The notes under the pieces: model-generated
The model's input: the letters and a program-made list of their open reading frames with translations, nothing else
Databases searched by the model: none
What the model was told of the DNA's origin: nothing
Translations under genes and position numbers: made by a program
Shown: positions 1 through 12,542 of the stretch, piece after piece
Layout: each line of letters starts with the position of its first letter
Position numbering within the stretch: the first letter of the stretch is position 1
Assembly: GCA_000231825.2 (NCBI GenBank)
Contig: AFXF02001505.1
Span: 310,001-374,000 of the forward strand
Reading direction: 5' to 3'
From: Tetrahymena elliotti 4EA
Taxonomy: Eukaryota > Ciliophora > Oligohymenophorea > Hymenostomatida > Tetrahymenidae
DNA length: 64,000 bases

Positions 1-912
1 CTAGTATGCTTAGTAAGAAATACAATATCTATGGTTCTGTCATTTTTAATAATGCTTATATTCAGCTAATAAGTTTTTCCTGATGCTAGTTTTAAGTTAT
101 ATGGATATTTAATCATATCTGGTATTTCAGGAGTAACTCTTGCTGATGCTCTATATCTTTATACTTTATATTATTTAGGGGCTAGGAAAGCTATTTTATT
201 AGAAACTCTCGCTCCTCCGTTTACAGGTTTAATATCTTACTTTTATCTTGACTCTACTCTTTCTTTAACAGGCTGGATTGGTGTATCCTTGACTATATAT
301 GGGATATATATTGTTGTAAATGCAGAATACAATAAATAACAGGAATAAAATAATTAAGAAACAGTTCTATTATTATAAATCTCTCAAGAATCAGATGAAA
401 CAAATAATAATAAATAAAATGATTATTAATAAGTTTAAGAAATTAATTAGTAAGAAACTAAGTAATAATTAATAAATTCTAATTTAGTTTTAGGATTAAG
501 TATTGGAACAGCAGCTAATTTTTGTTAAGCTTTAGGTATGGTTCTTTCACATGATGCCATGATTTCGGGATATTTTGATTCTATTAATAGTACTTTCATT
601 AGATTAGCATCTGGAATATTATGTATAGTCATAATTATTAAAATTAAAAGTTAAAAAATAATTTGGCCAATCAAATCATAATAAGATAATAAAATATTCT
701 TTATAAGTATCTTAATAGGTCCAATAATAGGGATATGGTCCCAATAGTTTTCATTAATGTATACTCGACCAGAAATAGTTCAAACACTTCTTGCTACAAC
801 TCCAATATTTGGTTTAATAATTAGCAAATATAAAGGTGAAGAAATGAAATTAGAATATTATGTTGGCTCTTTAATAGCAGTTTTAGGAGTAGCAATCATT
901 ATTTGGTTTTGA
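1..912 (+). CDS. EamA/DMT-family membrane transporter, 5' truncated
   Basis: Frame 1 is open from the window edge to TGA at 910-912, giving 303 residues with the N-terminus missing. The protein is a chain of hydrophobic segments with a hydrophilic Q/N/K-rich loop in the middle, the two-times-five-helix plan of the drug/metabolite transporter superfamily. The motif GARKAILLETLAPPFTG near residue 60 and the C-terminal TPIFGLI...GSLIAVLGVAIIIWF are closely matched by the complete paralogue at 8025-9077. Members move small metabolites across membranes; the substrate cannot be told here. No intron is needed. Several in-frame TAA/TAG codons show ciliate code use. The start lies upstream of the window. 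Confidence 0.85.
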
Positions 913-1656
913 AATTCATAATTTATAAATAATTCATAATTTTCAACCTTTGTGATTTGAAAATGTATTCAGTATCCTTTAGTTATTAAATTTCTAACTA
1001 TTCTAAAAAGACTCATTTACAATTTGAAAAAAATCATTTTTTATTTGAAGAATATTTTCTAACACCAATATTAAGCTTTGCCAAATTAATTTTATAAACT
1101 TCATCAATATCATTTTCTAACCTTTTATACTTTTTTGTTATTATATATTATTTTAATGTTTTCCTTAAAAATGAAAAAAAATGATTTGTCTATCTAATTT
1201 AGTATGATTTCTTATATATTTACGCTTTAATGAAGATTTTAGATTTTATAATTTTAATTTAAAAGTTAAAGGTATTAAATTACAGATATCATCAAATGCT
1301 TTGTAACACCTGAAATGAAACTCAAAAATCTAGAAAATTTGATTAAAATATTCATAATTTTTAATTTAAATAAAGTAAAAAGTTTTTACTTGAGAGGAAA
1401 AAAATATAGGTTCAAAAAAGATAAAGATACATGAAAGTTAAAGCTTTTTATTTTATCGCAGCAAGTGATTTTTTCAAAAATTTTTAGCCTTTATTGATAT
1501 TTAATAATATTATTAAACAAAATTAATAAGCAAAAAAAAAAAAATAGATTGACAATTGAAAAAAATCAAATAAGAATGTAAAACTTTTAATACGAGTTAA
1601 GCTTGCCTCTATATACAAATTAATACTAATGCTCTAATAATGGCAGTAAGAATAAT
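913..1656. other. Intergenic, AT-rich
   Basis: About 740 bases between the transporter stop and the kinase start, made of A/T runs with frequent TGA in all frames. Nothing recognisable; presumably holds the 3' end of the transporter transcript and the kinase promoter. Confidence 0.6.
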
Positions 1657-4600
1657 ATGTCTTCTCAAGATATCTAATAGAATAAGTCAAAAAGTTACCA
1701 AATTTATCAGCTTAAGCAGTTAAACAGTTAATCAAATTAATTGCATTAAGAACAATTCTAAGATCAAACATAAATTAAAGGTAAAAGAATTATCATTTAG
1801 AATTAAAATCTTTAATCGCATGATATTGAATAGTAAAATCCTTACATAGTTAATGATTCAACCTATTCATAAAATTTGAATACATCAATAAACTAAGTAT
1901 TTGAGAACTAAAATAAAATTTCTGAATAGACATAATAAGATAGTGATTTTGTTTAATGCTTTTAGTGCTAAATAATTAGACCTAACGAATAAATTGATAA
2001 CCATGTAAAGATTTTTTACATGTCTTGTATGCTTAATAAGAATTTTAAAGACATATTTGGTGAATATCATGAAAATGATGAATATTTGAATTAAGAAGAT
2101 TTCAAATATTAAGATATAGGGTAAGAAATCTATTAGCAAGAACAGAATAGCGAACAGTAAAAATAAAAAATGACAATATAAAATATATACTAGGTTAAGA
2201 ATATAGTGTCTGTAAAAACTGTTATTTCTGAAAAGTACAAATAATTTATCATCCAGAAAACGATATACTAAAATACTAAGTAGAACTTGGAGAGTTTTAC
2301 ATAAATGGTAAACTAAGAAACCTAAATATTAAGATATTTACAATAGAAAGGAAGGCAAATTACTGTTCCTTTTATACAATCATAGATCTACCAAATAGAA
2401 GGTTCTCAACTACATGCTTGCCATATTTAGATGTTTTCTGGAATTAAGAGTCTATAATAAATAAAATAGCAGTATTAAATCAGCTAAAAATTTGAAGAAT
2501 ACATTATTTTGTTGTAGTTTGCTTTCAATTAACTACTGCTTAAACTCAATGAAATGCATCATATTTATAAAATTGCTCACTCAGATATTAAACCTTAAAA
2601 CATTATTATAGGCTATGACTATAATTTTTACTTTATTGATTTTGGGGCATCTATATATTTAGAAAACTAAAGCAGTCGTTAAGAATACTTATCTTCTTAC
2701 ACACCTTATTATAACTTAGAAAAAGATATTACTAAAAGAAATGACCCAAGCACAAGCTGGACTAAGTAAAAGATCATAGATTGCGATACTATGTAGTTAA
2801 TTCTTTCATTTCTATATATGCTAGATTTTGAAAGAAAAGGTTATGAAAATTTGAAGGAAACAGGTAAAACAGAAAAGTTTAAAAGTAATCTCAAACCTGA
2901 GTTTAAAGAATTTGGAGATTTTTTAACAAAAATGTTTAGTTTTCTGGTTTAAAAGGAATAAAATAAATATGTCCCTGTTCCTTAATAATAAATATTTTTG
3001 ATTTCTAATCTTGAGAATTTATTTGAAAATATGATGAGCAGCCAATAAGATGTTTTATACAATGAACAGACTAAGCAGTATGAATTGAAATTCATCAATT
3101 AGTTCAGTATTTAAATTATAGAACTAATTATTAAAAATCACCCATAAGCATCTTTTTACACAAATTAAGAGACGCTTGTAGAAGAATATCTTAATTTCGA
3201 CAAAAATAACACAAAAGCTTCAATTTATGAATAGAGAAGTCTAAATAGATTTCCTTTATTTTGTTAAACATTTGAGATTACTTAACCAAATATTTTATTT
3301 TTAGCTCTAACAAGATATAAGTTTAATTAAAAGCCACTATTTATTAATAAAATATTGAAAGAATATTCTAAACCAATTACTTAAATAGAATATGAAAGTG
3401 AAATCATTTATAAAACTCTAGAGCTTGATCACTCTAAATGTATCTTTTTAAATTTAACAGAGTTTGAAAATCAAAACCTAATTAGCTTGGAAACAAAATA
3501 ATTACAAAAGGATAGTTCTGCACAAGCCTTAACAATAGATTTAAAATTGAATTAGAATGAAGAAATATTAAAAATATTGAAATATTTATAAAAATAAGTA
3601 ATCAGGCATGAATATTTAACTAGGTTAGTTATTTCATTTGATTAGAAAATAATACAAGATAATTTTTCTCATCTGAGAGATTTGAATAAAAATTGCTTGG
3701 GCTCACAAGTACAGCTGCTCATTTAAATAATAATAACAAATTATATTAATTTTTTATAAGAATACTTGGACTTAATAAAAAATGAAAAGGAATTAAATAT
3801 TATTTTGCATATCAAGGATGAATTTTGTGAAATTTAAAACATCAATAAAATAATTGAAAATTAATAAATTTAAAATTCAGTATCTTTGATATTATTTAAG
3901 TTGAATGATAATTAAAAAATAGAAAACCTTTAAGTTGATTTAAAGAAGTATTAGTTGATCTAAAATGTGGAATAAAATTATTTTATATTTAAAAATCTCC
4001 TTTTTTGTTAATTCTTTGAAGATGAAATAATAGATGATTTTATAAGTTATGAATTCAAATCACCAGTAGATGATTATAAAATAAATAAAGAGTAAAAGGA
4101 AGATTCTGTTGATTAATAAGTTTAAGAAAAAATTCAAACACTTCTAAAAAGAAATTACAAACCAAAAAAATTTTATTTATTTAAATTGTCATTTGCTTAG
4201 AATTATCAAAGCTATCAGATTGATTACAGTAAAGATTTGTTTTAAAAAATTTGTATTTTTAATAAAAAAAAAGAGTATTTTATTAATGATTTCAAGAAAG
4301 TTGTTTGTTATACAATATGTAAATCTCTAAAAAATATTTTCTCTCAATATGAATTTGAATCCTATATCAAATACATTAACCGTTAATACTTATGGGTAGA
4401 TTTAATAAATTTCAACAAAATATCAAAATTACAACTTCAGATGATAGCTGATTTAATAAAAGATAATTGTTCTGGTAGTTAAAGTAATCTTATTAGATTT
4501 CAAAAAAATAAAATTTGTATTTAAGAAGTTGAAGACATTCTAACTTAAATTATGAGCTATAAATCTTTTAAAACAAGTAAATTTTAATTAGAATTTATTC

Positions 4601-5496
4601 AAATAGAATTTTAAAGACTTAGTTAAATTTAGAAATTATTGAGTATTCTCCAAACTAAAAATATAAATTATGAGATGAATTTGAAAAACTGTACTTTAAA
4701 GGAATAAATAGATATTGATCATATTGAATTTTAAATACATACAAAAAATTGGTTTTATCATTATTTAACTAAAAGTGTTAAGATAACCAATCTTTCTTTA
4801 AGAGACAATTAATTAAACCTTTCTATTACATATTGTTTTAGACATCCATCAGTGATGATTGATAACACTAATCTAAATTTTGATAAAATTTAAATAGAAA
4901 GCTAAGAATATGAAATCTAGAAAAATTCAATATAATTGATTGAGTTTTTGCCAATCTAAGACAAAAATATTATCAATTTTGTATTTATGGCTATCTTAGT
5001 AGGCTTAATTGGAGTTTTTTATTACTACTGCTTCAGTATTAAAATTAAGGATTTTCTCATTTTATGGAGTGCCAATAATTTCATAAAATTTATAGCACTA
5101 ATTAAAACATTTTGCAGATGCGTTAATACTAAATTTTATACTCTTTCTTTCTTTAAAGAATTGGAGCTATTATATTCTGATGCCAAAATAAAAGTAAGTT
5201 TTTATCTATTATTGGAAATTTTGTTTCCTATTATTTATTTTGCAAATACTTTTGATGGTAAATGGGAATTAGAAGAAAAAGCAGATGTTATTGTTCCGTT
5301 TTTGGTTTTAAAAACATTTATTAATATCTCCTCCATAATTTTAGTGAAACCATTAATACTCTAATTTTTTATAAAAATCTAAGTTATTAACAAAAAAATC
5401 ATGATGCTAAAAAAGATAAATTATATTTATCTTCTCATACATTTATTGAATGAAGGTGTTATAATATTAAGATTAATTATAAACTTTGTACTGTGA
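1657..5496 (+). CDS. Large protein-kinase-domain protein with C-terminal membrane segments
   Basis: Uninterrupted frame of 1279 residues from ATG 1657 to TGA 5494-5496. Residues 1-170 are Q/N-rich and probably disordered. A kinase-like domain follows: the catalytic loop reads HSDIKPQN near residue 308 (HRD with Ser for Arg; Asp, Lys and Asn kept) and IDFGAS near 328 is the DFG metal motif. A clear glycine loop is not visible. Residues about 500-1100 are Leu/Ile/Asn-rich with no recognised domain. From about residue 1111 come four hydrophobic stretches (about 1112-1130, 1178-1198, 1212-1232, 1253-1279), so the protein is probably membrane-anchored with its tail embedded. Ciliates have many divergent kinases; the substrate is unknown. 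No intron is needed, which is unusual at this length. Confidence 0.8.
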
Positions 5497-5987
5497 TTAA
5501 GATAATTTGTTCAGTAAAATATATTTATAAAATATTAATAATGCACTTATTTATTATTTACAAATTTAATTTTTAAATATTTGTTATTGATTTTATAACA
5601 AATTTTACTTTCTTAGTAGGAACATACCAAAATGGCTAATTTTAAAGTATTTAGATTAGAAATAATATACTTTAATGGTTCTTTTTATTTTTCTATTATT
5701 TTGGGTTTATTTTACAATAACATTTTTAGAGTTTCTTCAACTAAATTTGTAGATCAAGTTAAATTTTTTAATAAATAAAAAAACAAAAGCAAATTAAATA
5801 ATTTAAAAATTTTCTATTTTAAAAGATACATCTTTTGTTATCAAATTTCTAAAATTCAATATTTGATCAAAAATAAAATAAGAATTATTATTTTTATGAA
5901 TTTTTGATATTTAATACTTCAATAATTTTTACTAGTTTGAAAGCTTAATAATTTTTAGTAGAGAAGAAATTAAAAATTAGATATAAA
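5497..5987. other. Intergenic, AT-rich
   Basis: About 490 bases without an open frame of note; nothing recognised. Confidence 0.6.
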
Positions 5988-7290
5988 ATGAATTCATAAC
6001 AAAAAATACGAAAAGCTGCTTTTGCAGGATCATGGTATGAAGGAAACTGTATAATTTTTAATTTTGCTTTAGTAAATATAATTATTTTTAATGCTTTTAT
6101 AGAAGCAAAGTTAAATTAAGAACTGAATACATATTTACAAAATGCTCAGTTAGAAATCAATTCTATCTAAAAAATAAAAGCTATTATTGGACCGTAACTT
6201 AATATTTCATTTAATATGAATTTAAACTATAGTTATAATTAATAGGCATGCTGGATACAGATATAGTGGACCTACTTAAGCATGGTCTTACAAATATATA
6301 AATCCATAAGAAAAGTATTTCTTTTTACAAATAATAAAATTGTCCAGAAAGATTATTTTTTAATAGTCTTAGAATATTTCTTTTAGGACCTTCTCACAGA
6401 TAGAGGTTTTAAGGATGTGGAATATCTTCATGTAGTAGTTTAGATACCCCTTTTGGATAAATTTAAGTTAACACTAATGGTAAATTTTAACTACCTATTA
6501 TATACTGAGTTTCTTTAAAAGTTGTTTAGGAATTGATTAATACAGGCTCTTTTGTTTAAACTGATAAGTAAACAGAAGAGGCTGAACATAGTTTAGAAAT
6601 GCATTTACCTTATATCAAAAAAATAATGGGAGAGTATTTTAACATCACATTACATAAAAAATAAAATTTTTTTAGTAAATAATTTACAATAGTTCCTATT
6701 ATGGTTGGATAAACTTCTTATGAATTAGAGCAAAAGTACGGTGGGATTTTAAGTAAATACTTTGATGATGAAAAAACTTTGTTTATAATCTCAAGTGATT
6801 TTTGTCATTGGGGAGATAGGTATAATCTAAAATAATTAGATATTTATGTAATACTCATATATAAACTTAACAGATTCAACTATTAATATCATGACCCTAA
6901 AGATGGAAAAATATATCAATCAATTGAAAAATTAGATAAGGAAGGTATGAATGCAATTGAATCTCATAGCTCAAAGTATTATCTTATTCTTAAAATTTAA
7001 TTTATTAAATTTTTTTAAATAAATATCAAGAAAATTTGCTTAGTATTTAAATGATACTTAAAATACTATTTGTGGAAGAAGAGGAATAGGAATATTATTG
7101 CATGTATCTTATTTGATTTATCTAAAATATATTTAATTTCTACTTTCCATTCTTTAAAACTTAGACAATCGAGTAAAGTACCTTTTATAAGAATTTAAAG
7201 ACCAAGTTTATTTAGTATGCTTAGTCAAGTTAAGTTGTGGATGATGATGATAGCTCTGTGAGTTATGCTTCAGCAATTACATACATATGA
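5988..7290 (+). CDS. MEMO1 family protein (AmmeMemoRadiSam/UPF0103)
   Basis: Eight exons (5988-6048, 6103-6193, 6246-6314, 6367-6479, 6522-6819, 6874-6975, 7031-7103, 7165-7290) join in phase to 310 residues, matching the family's usual length of about 300. Family landmarks appear in order: [12 protein letters not shown] at the N-terminus, [73 protein letters not shown] and [12 protein letters not shown] at the C-terminus. MEMO1 resembles extradiol dioxygenases and binds metal through conserved His and Cys; it acts in cell motility signalling and copper/redox handling in animals and yeast. The role in a ciliate is inferred only. Seven introns of 42-61 nt in 1.3 kb make this the most intron-dense gene here. 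Confidence 0.93.
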
Positions 7291-8024
7291 GAAATTGAAT
7301 AAAAATTGAATAAATATTTTAAATTATTTGTTTTTAGAAATATATTAAATTTAAATTTATTTTTAGAAGTTTAATGAATAGATTTATTTTTATTTTGAAA
7401 TTCTACTTGTAAATTAATTTCAATTCAATAAGATAGCAAAATACATAGTTGTTTTATGTTTGTATTAAATAAATTATGTCAAATTTTAAATCATTCCAAA
7501 ATGGATTTCATTTTAAAAATTAAAAATAAAGCAGCAAATTAAATAAATTATTTTAAAATTATATACATCCAAATAAATTTAGTTTTGCTTGAGGTTGAAG
7601 AGAATACTAAAAAAATTTAAATTTTCTTATGTTTTTTTAAATAGATTTATTTATTACAAATCTATAAATCTAAAAAATACAATAAATTTAAAATACAATA
7701 AATATGATATATATTGGTTATTACGATTTGAAAAATAATTAAATTTTTTTTGATAAATAATCTTTATTAATTTTGGTGGGGTTATGAAATGATCTAATAA
7801 TGTGTAATTTATTGTAATCAAAATATATAACTTTGATTAAAGTTGTGATTTAAAAAATGAATTTGAAACATATTTAAAAATTTTGAGTGAATTAAAAGTA
7901 AAAATAAGTACTTAGTTGGAAGAATATTCCCATTTATCTATTAATTTTTATTAAATTAAATATTTAAATTTTTTAACAAAACTTAATAAATAAAATAAAA
8001 AAAAAAAACATAATAAAGAATTTC
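7291..8024. other. Intergenic, AT-rich
   Basis: About 730 bases of A/T runs. Nothing recognised. Confidence 0.6.
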
Positions 8025-9077
8025 ATGGTATTAACAGGTGAACTGACAGCTCTTTATTCTGCAATAAGCTATGCCTCATCTGCGACTATCCTATCAGATA
8101 TTGCAAAAACAACTTCTCCTATAATTTTAAATTTCTTAAGAATGTTAGTATCTGCAGCATTTACTTATTTTGTAGTGTTAAGCTTTTGTGATTTAATTTT
8201 ACCTAAAGATGAGTTTAGTGTTTACCTTAAGCTAATCATATCAGGGATTAGTGGAATTGGTTTGGGAGACATATTTTATTTTAAAACTTTAGGTTGTATT
8301 GGAGCTAGAAAGACTATTCTTTTAGAGACAATGGCCCCTCCTTTTACGGGTTTTATTTCATGGATTTATTATGGTAAAATGCTTTCTGTTGGTGGTTGGA
8401 TAGGTATTGTTATTACTATGTCTGGTGTTTACTTAGTTTTTAAAAATGAAGAAAATAATTAATAAGAATAGTAGTTTACAGAATTGATAATTTAGGAACC
8501 AAGGCAAATAGACTTGCCTTTAATATCTTTGAGTTAATAAACAACAACAGATGAACTGTCAAAAGTCAAATCTAGGAGCAAATTAAAAGGAATTTTAAGC
8601 AGTTTGAAAGATTTTCTTTTTTCTCCTTTCTATAACATGTAAAAAGAAGCTATAGGCCTTTTAAATGGAGTAGGATATACTTTTTGTTGGGGATTAAGTA
8701 TGGTTCTTTCTCATGATGCTGCTCATATTGGTTCATTAAACCCTTTACAGAGTGCTCTTCTTAGACTTTTAGCTGGATTAGTATTTGTTGCTTTAATAAT
8801 AATTTTTAAAAGTGGAGAGAAATTTCATTGGCCATTTTTATCATATTAAGATAATAAAATATTCTTTTTAGGTATTTTAATAGGGCCAATACTTGGTATT
8901 TGGTCTCAATAAATATCATTAATATTCACTAAACCAGAAATATCTTAAACCATTATATCAACTACTCCAATATTTGGAATAGTTTTCACTTATTTCAAAG
9001 GTGAGTAATTAAAAATGAGATACATTTATGGTGCACTGCTTGCTGTTTTAGGAGTTGGTATTATGATATGGTACTGA
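8025..9077 (+). CDS. EamA/DMT-family membrane transporter
   Basis: Single exon of 350 residues, ATG 8025 to TGA 9075-9077. It starts MVLTGELTALYSAISYAS, typical of EamA proteins, which begin directly with helix 1. About ten hydrophobic segments fall in two halves separated by a Q/S/K-rich cytosolic loop (about residues 143-200). GARKTILLETMAPPFTG in half one and STTPIFGIVFTYFKGE in half two align with the truncated copy at 1-912, so the two are tandem paralogues on the same strand with a kinase and MEMO1 between them. The start is supported by the absence of an earlier in-frame ATG and by the A-rich leader. Substrate unknown. Confidence 0.9.
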
Positions 9078-9358
9078 AAAAATGTTATTTACTCTAATGA
9101 AAAGACAAAATAATTAAATAGAGTATGTAATTGTTAGTTATCTTCTTTTAAATAATATTGTAGTTATTTTATGTCAATCAGTTCATCCTATTTTGTTATT
9201 TTAAATTTTTTGATTAATCAATCTAGTCTAACTTTAGTAAAAGAAACATTAACAACCACTCAATCTTTTAATTTAAAAGCTAATTAATAAATAAGAAACT
9301 TGATTTAAAATTTAGTGAAAATTATTAAGTTAATTAATACAATTATAAAATAAAATGT

Positions 9359-11028
9359 TCAAAATTCAATAGGAATACTATATTTATAGTTATATTGTGA
9401 GTCAATATCATTTAAATTATTCATTGCATTTTCAGACATTTAGTTGATATTCTTTTTTAATTTTCTTGCTCTGTTTTTTAGAATTTATATATCACTCATA
9501 AATTTAGAGACATTTTCTTAAGAGAAGTTAGCTATTTTCTCTTCATCATTCTTTTATATATTTCCAAAATAAGAGAGTTCGTTTTTTATAAATCTGTCTA
9601 TTTGCTATTATGAAACTTTCACCCCTTTAAAGAGTTCTGTAAAATTTTCTTCGTTTTCGCTTTAAAATTTGTACTTTTTTTATTATTCACTATGATTTTA
9701 AGATTAAGGCTAATTTTTTGTATTAAAAAAATAATTAGTATGCATGTCATTTTGTTACTTAACCTTTTATTTTAAGTTTGAAACCAAAATCTTCTTATGC
9801 ATATTAGGATCTACTTTAATCAGCTTAAATCTACTTAGGTTAATAACTGACTAGCAATTATCAGTATTTTACAGTTTTATTAATGATTTAGAAGTGTTTT
9901 AATTTGTTTTATTTTATCTATCTAATGACTAGCTTACTTACAAAAAATTTTTTTTATCTTTAAGATTATTTTTAATTTCACTCAAAATGCTTTAATTATT
10001 TATTTCAAAAAGAGGGCTCAGTGATTTATCTACTTAGCTTTTATCATGTACCTATCCAACTTCAATAGTTGAGAAATCATGCTCCAATTACTTTTTTTAA
10101 GGTTTTTTATCATAGTTCTACAATAGATTTGTATTTTATAAATCTTAATGTTATATCCTTTAAGTATAATTATTGTTATGATTGACACTTAAATTTCTAA
10201 AGATCATTGATGCCAGATTTAATTCAGTCGAGTTTCTTTTGTGAGTATTAGATTGATTATTAGAAGATTGTTATCGACTTCCTATTGTACTAAAATCTAA
10301 TAAGTTTCCATTTTATAGAGAAGCTCTTTTGGCTGCTATTTATTTCGATAAAGGAGAAATTCTATCAATCACATTACAATATCCTCTAATTTTATCTTAA
10401 TTGATTGTAAATCCTTTTTGAAAGTTCAAAGATGATTATTCTTACAAATTACTAGAGCTTTGTGGCTGAGAAATAGAAATTTGCTTATTTTGAAGTAACT
10501 CATTTACTTGAAGAATTTGTATTTATTTTGCTCCTTTTGATTTTGGGCTTTAAGAAACTTCTGCATTTTTTTAATTCAGTAGTTATTTATAAGATTCATA
10601 CTTAATTTTTTCAGATTGGCTACCATCTCGATGACCTGAAAATTAGTTCTAGTTTTAAATTATTTTATGTTTTAACTTATCCATATTTTACAATTAATAA
10701 AAAAAATTTGTTAAAGTTTTATTAATTTAATGGTTACCTTTTATATAAGTCTTCCAACACTATCTCTCTCCTAAATAAAAGGCAAAAATTTCTTTTAATG
10801 AATTTACTTTTAACTTTGACGCTGTAGCTAACTTAAAATCTATTTAGTTTAATCATCTACTTCTGTATTATTGAATTAAGAGTGGTTTATCAAAATATTG
10901 CTATCATCTTTTAAATAGTCTATATTACTAAAAGATTACATTTAGCTAGAAGACTACTACTGTTACCTTTCAGAGCTCTTTAATTTTTTATCTCTATGTT
11001 GGCTTGAAGGTTTCTCTTAATTACTCAT
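9359..11028 (-). CDS. Q/S-rich protein of unknown function
   Basis: Two exons on the minus strand: 11028-10738 and 10648-9359, TGA at 9361-9359, 526 residues. The intron 10737-10649 (89 nt) joins in phase only if the CTAG acceptor is used, not the later TTTTCAG, which would shift the frame. The N-terminal 100 residues are Ser/Gln/Lys-rich; the middle is S/N/Q-rich and probably disordered; the last 120 or so are charged with a probable coiled coil (ILKNRARKLKKNINQMSENA). No known domain is recognised. It is convergent with the transporter at 8025-9077. Confident it is a gene, no view on function. Confidence 0.65.
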
Positions 11029-12542
11029 CAATAAGCTTCTACGAAATTATTATATTCCATTATAGTCTTTGTTGTATTTGTATGATTAAAATTAATCCAT
11101 TTTTACTTAAAAAGGTATTTATTTATTAATAAATTATAATTCGTATTTACAATTTATTAAGTAATTAGATTAAGATAAATAATTTGTAATTAAATTTTTT
11201 AATAAAGTTATAGATTACTCAAAACAAATTTTTTTTTTTTTACATTAAATAACTCAACTTTGATAGTTATTCTAGCATTCATACTTAAAATACTATTTTA
11301 ACTACTAAAAACTGATAAACACTTTTTTCATAATGAATAATTTAATCTAGATTTTATATTAAGTATCAACCTTAATATGTTTTAAAATAAATTTTTTTGC
11401 AAACAATTTACAAATTTTTAACTGAATGAATGAAGTAAATAATTTATATTTTTTCTAAAATGAATTAATAAATATTTTAATTAACTAACTCTCCTTTTTT
11501 TTTAAATTTAAATAAGTAATTAAAGCAAGATCATTAATTTGGATCTCTTTCAAAAAAATTTTTAATTTAATAAAATTAAAAAAATATAAGTTCTATCAAC
11601 TTTTCAAAAATAAATTTATTTTTCACTAAATCTTTAAGTATCTTACATGTAACTCTCATAATTTTTATCAAAAATAGTTAAAATATTTTGTTAGACCAAA
11701 ATTTTTGAAGCATTCAAAATAAAGAATGGATTGGTCTATTTATTAACAATAAAAAATATTTTTTTTAAATTAAAAATTTTTGAATTGAGGTGTGATATAA
11801 AAAATTGAACTTTTTTTGTCATAAATAAAGTTTAGAATAGTATATTTTTTTTAGAACTCTTTTTAAAAAAAGAAGATTTTGAATTTAATAAAATTGTTAA
11901 TAAAAATTAAATGTCAAGAAAAATCAAAAGGATACATTCATTTATTCCTAAAAATTAATAGAAATTATTAAAAATTTATAATTTTAATTTTTTAAGTTTA
12001 ATGAAAAAATACTAATAAAATCTATTTAATTTTCTTCTATATAAATTTTGAAAATAAATACAATCAATTTTATAATAATAGTATAATATTTCTTGAACTC
12101 TCTTTTATTGTTTTAGATAAAATTGTATATTTTACTTGAAAAAAATAATCAAATATATAAAAATAAAACTTCTGAAAATTATATATATTTTAGATAGAAG
12201 ACAATAAATATGAAAATAGGGAATGTGGATAGGAAGAAGAAGAGAGCAAATAAAAATGAATGGAAATTTAATTTGTAATAAACAGAAGAAATATATTTGT
12301 TGTCTTAGATATTAGTTAATAGAAAGCAGTGATGAAAAATTTAAATCTTTTAAAAAGTGGAAGGTTTTGATTGTTTAATAAAATAAATAGGACTTCAATA
12401 AAATTAAATATTAAATAAAAATACAATATATATTTTTCTTTTCATAATCAAAGAAAGACGAAGTAAACATTTTAAATAGTCTAATCGCGCGAAAGGAAAA
12501 GAAAAGGAAAGGAAAACAAAAGCTAAGAGATAACAAGAATAA
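11029..12542. other. Intergenic with purine-rich dynein leader
   Basis: About 1.5 kb between divergent genes, extremely AT-rich. At 12485-12520 lies a run of GAAAGG/AAAAGG repeats directly before the dynein start, probably its 5' untranslated leader. No other structure seen. Confidence 0.5.
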
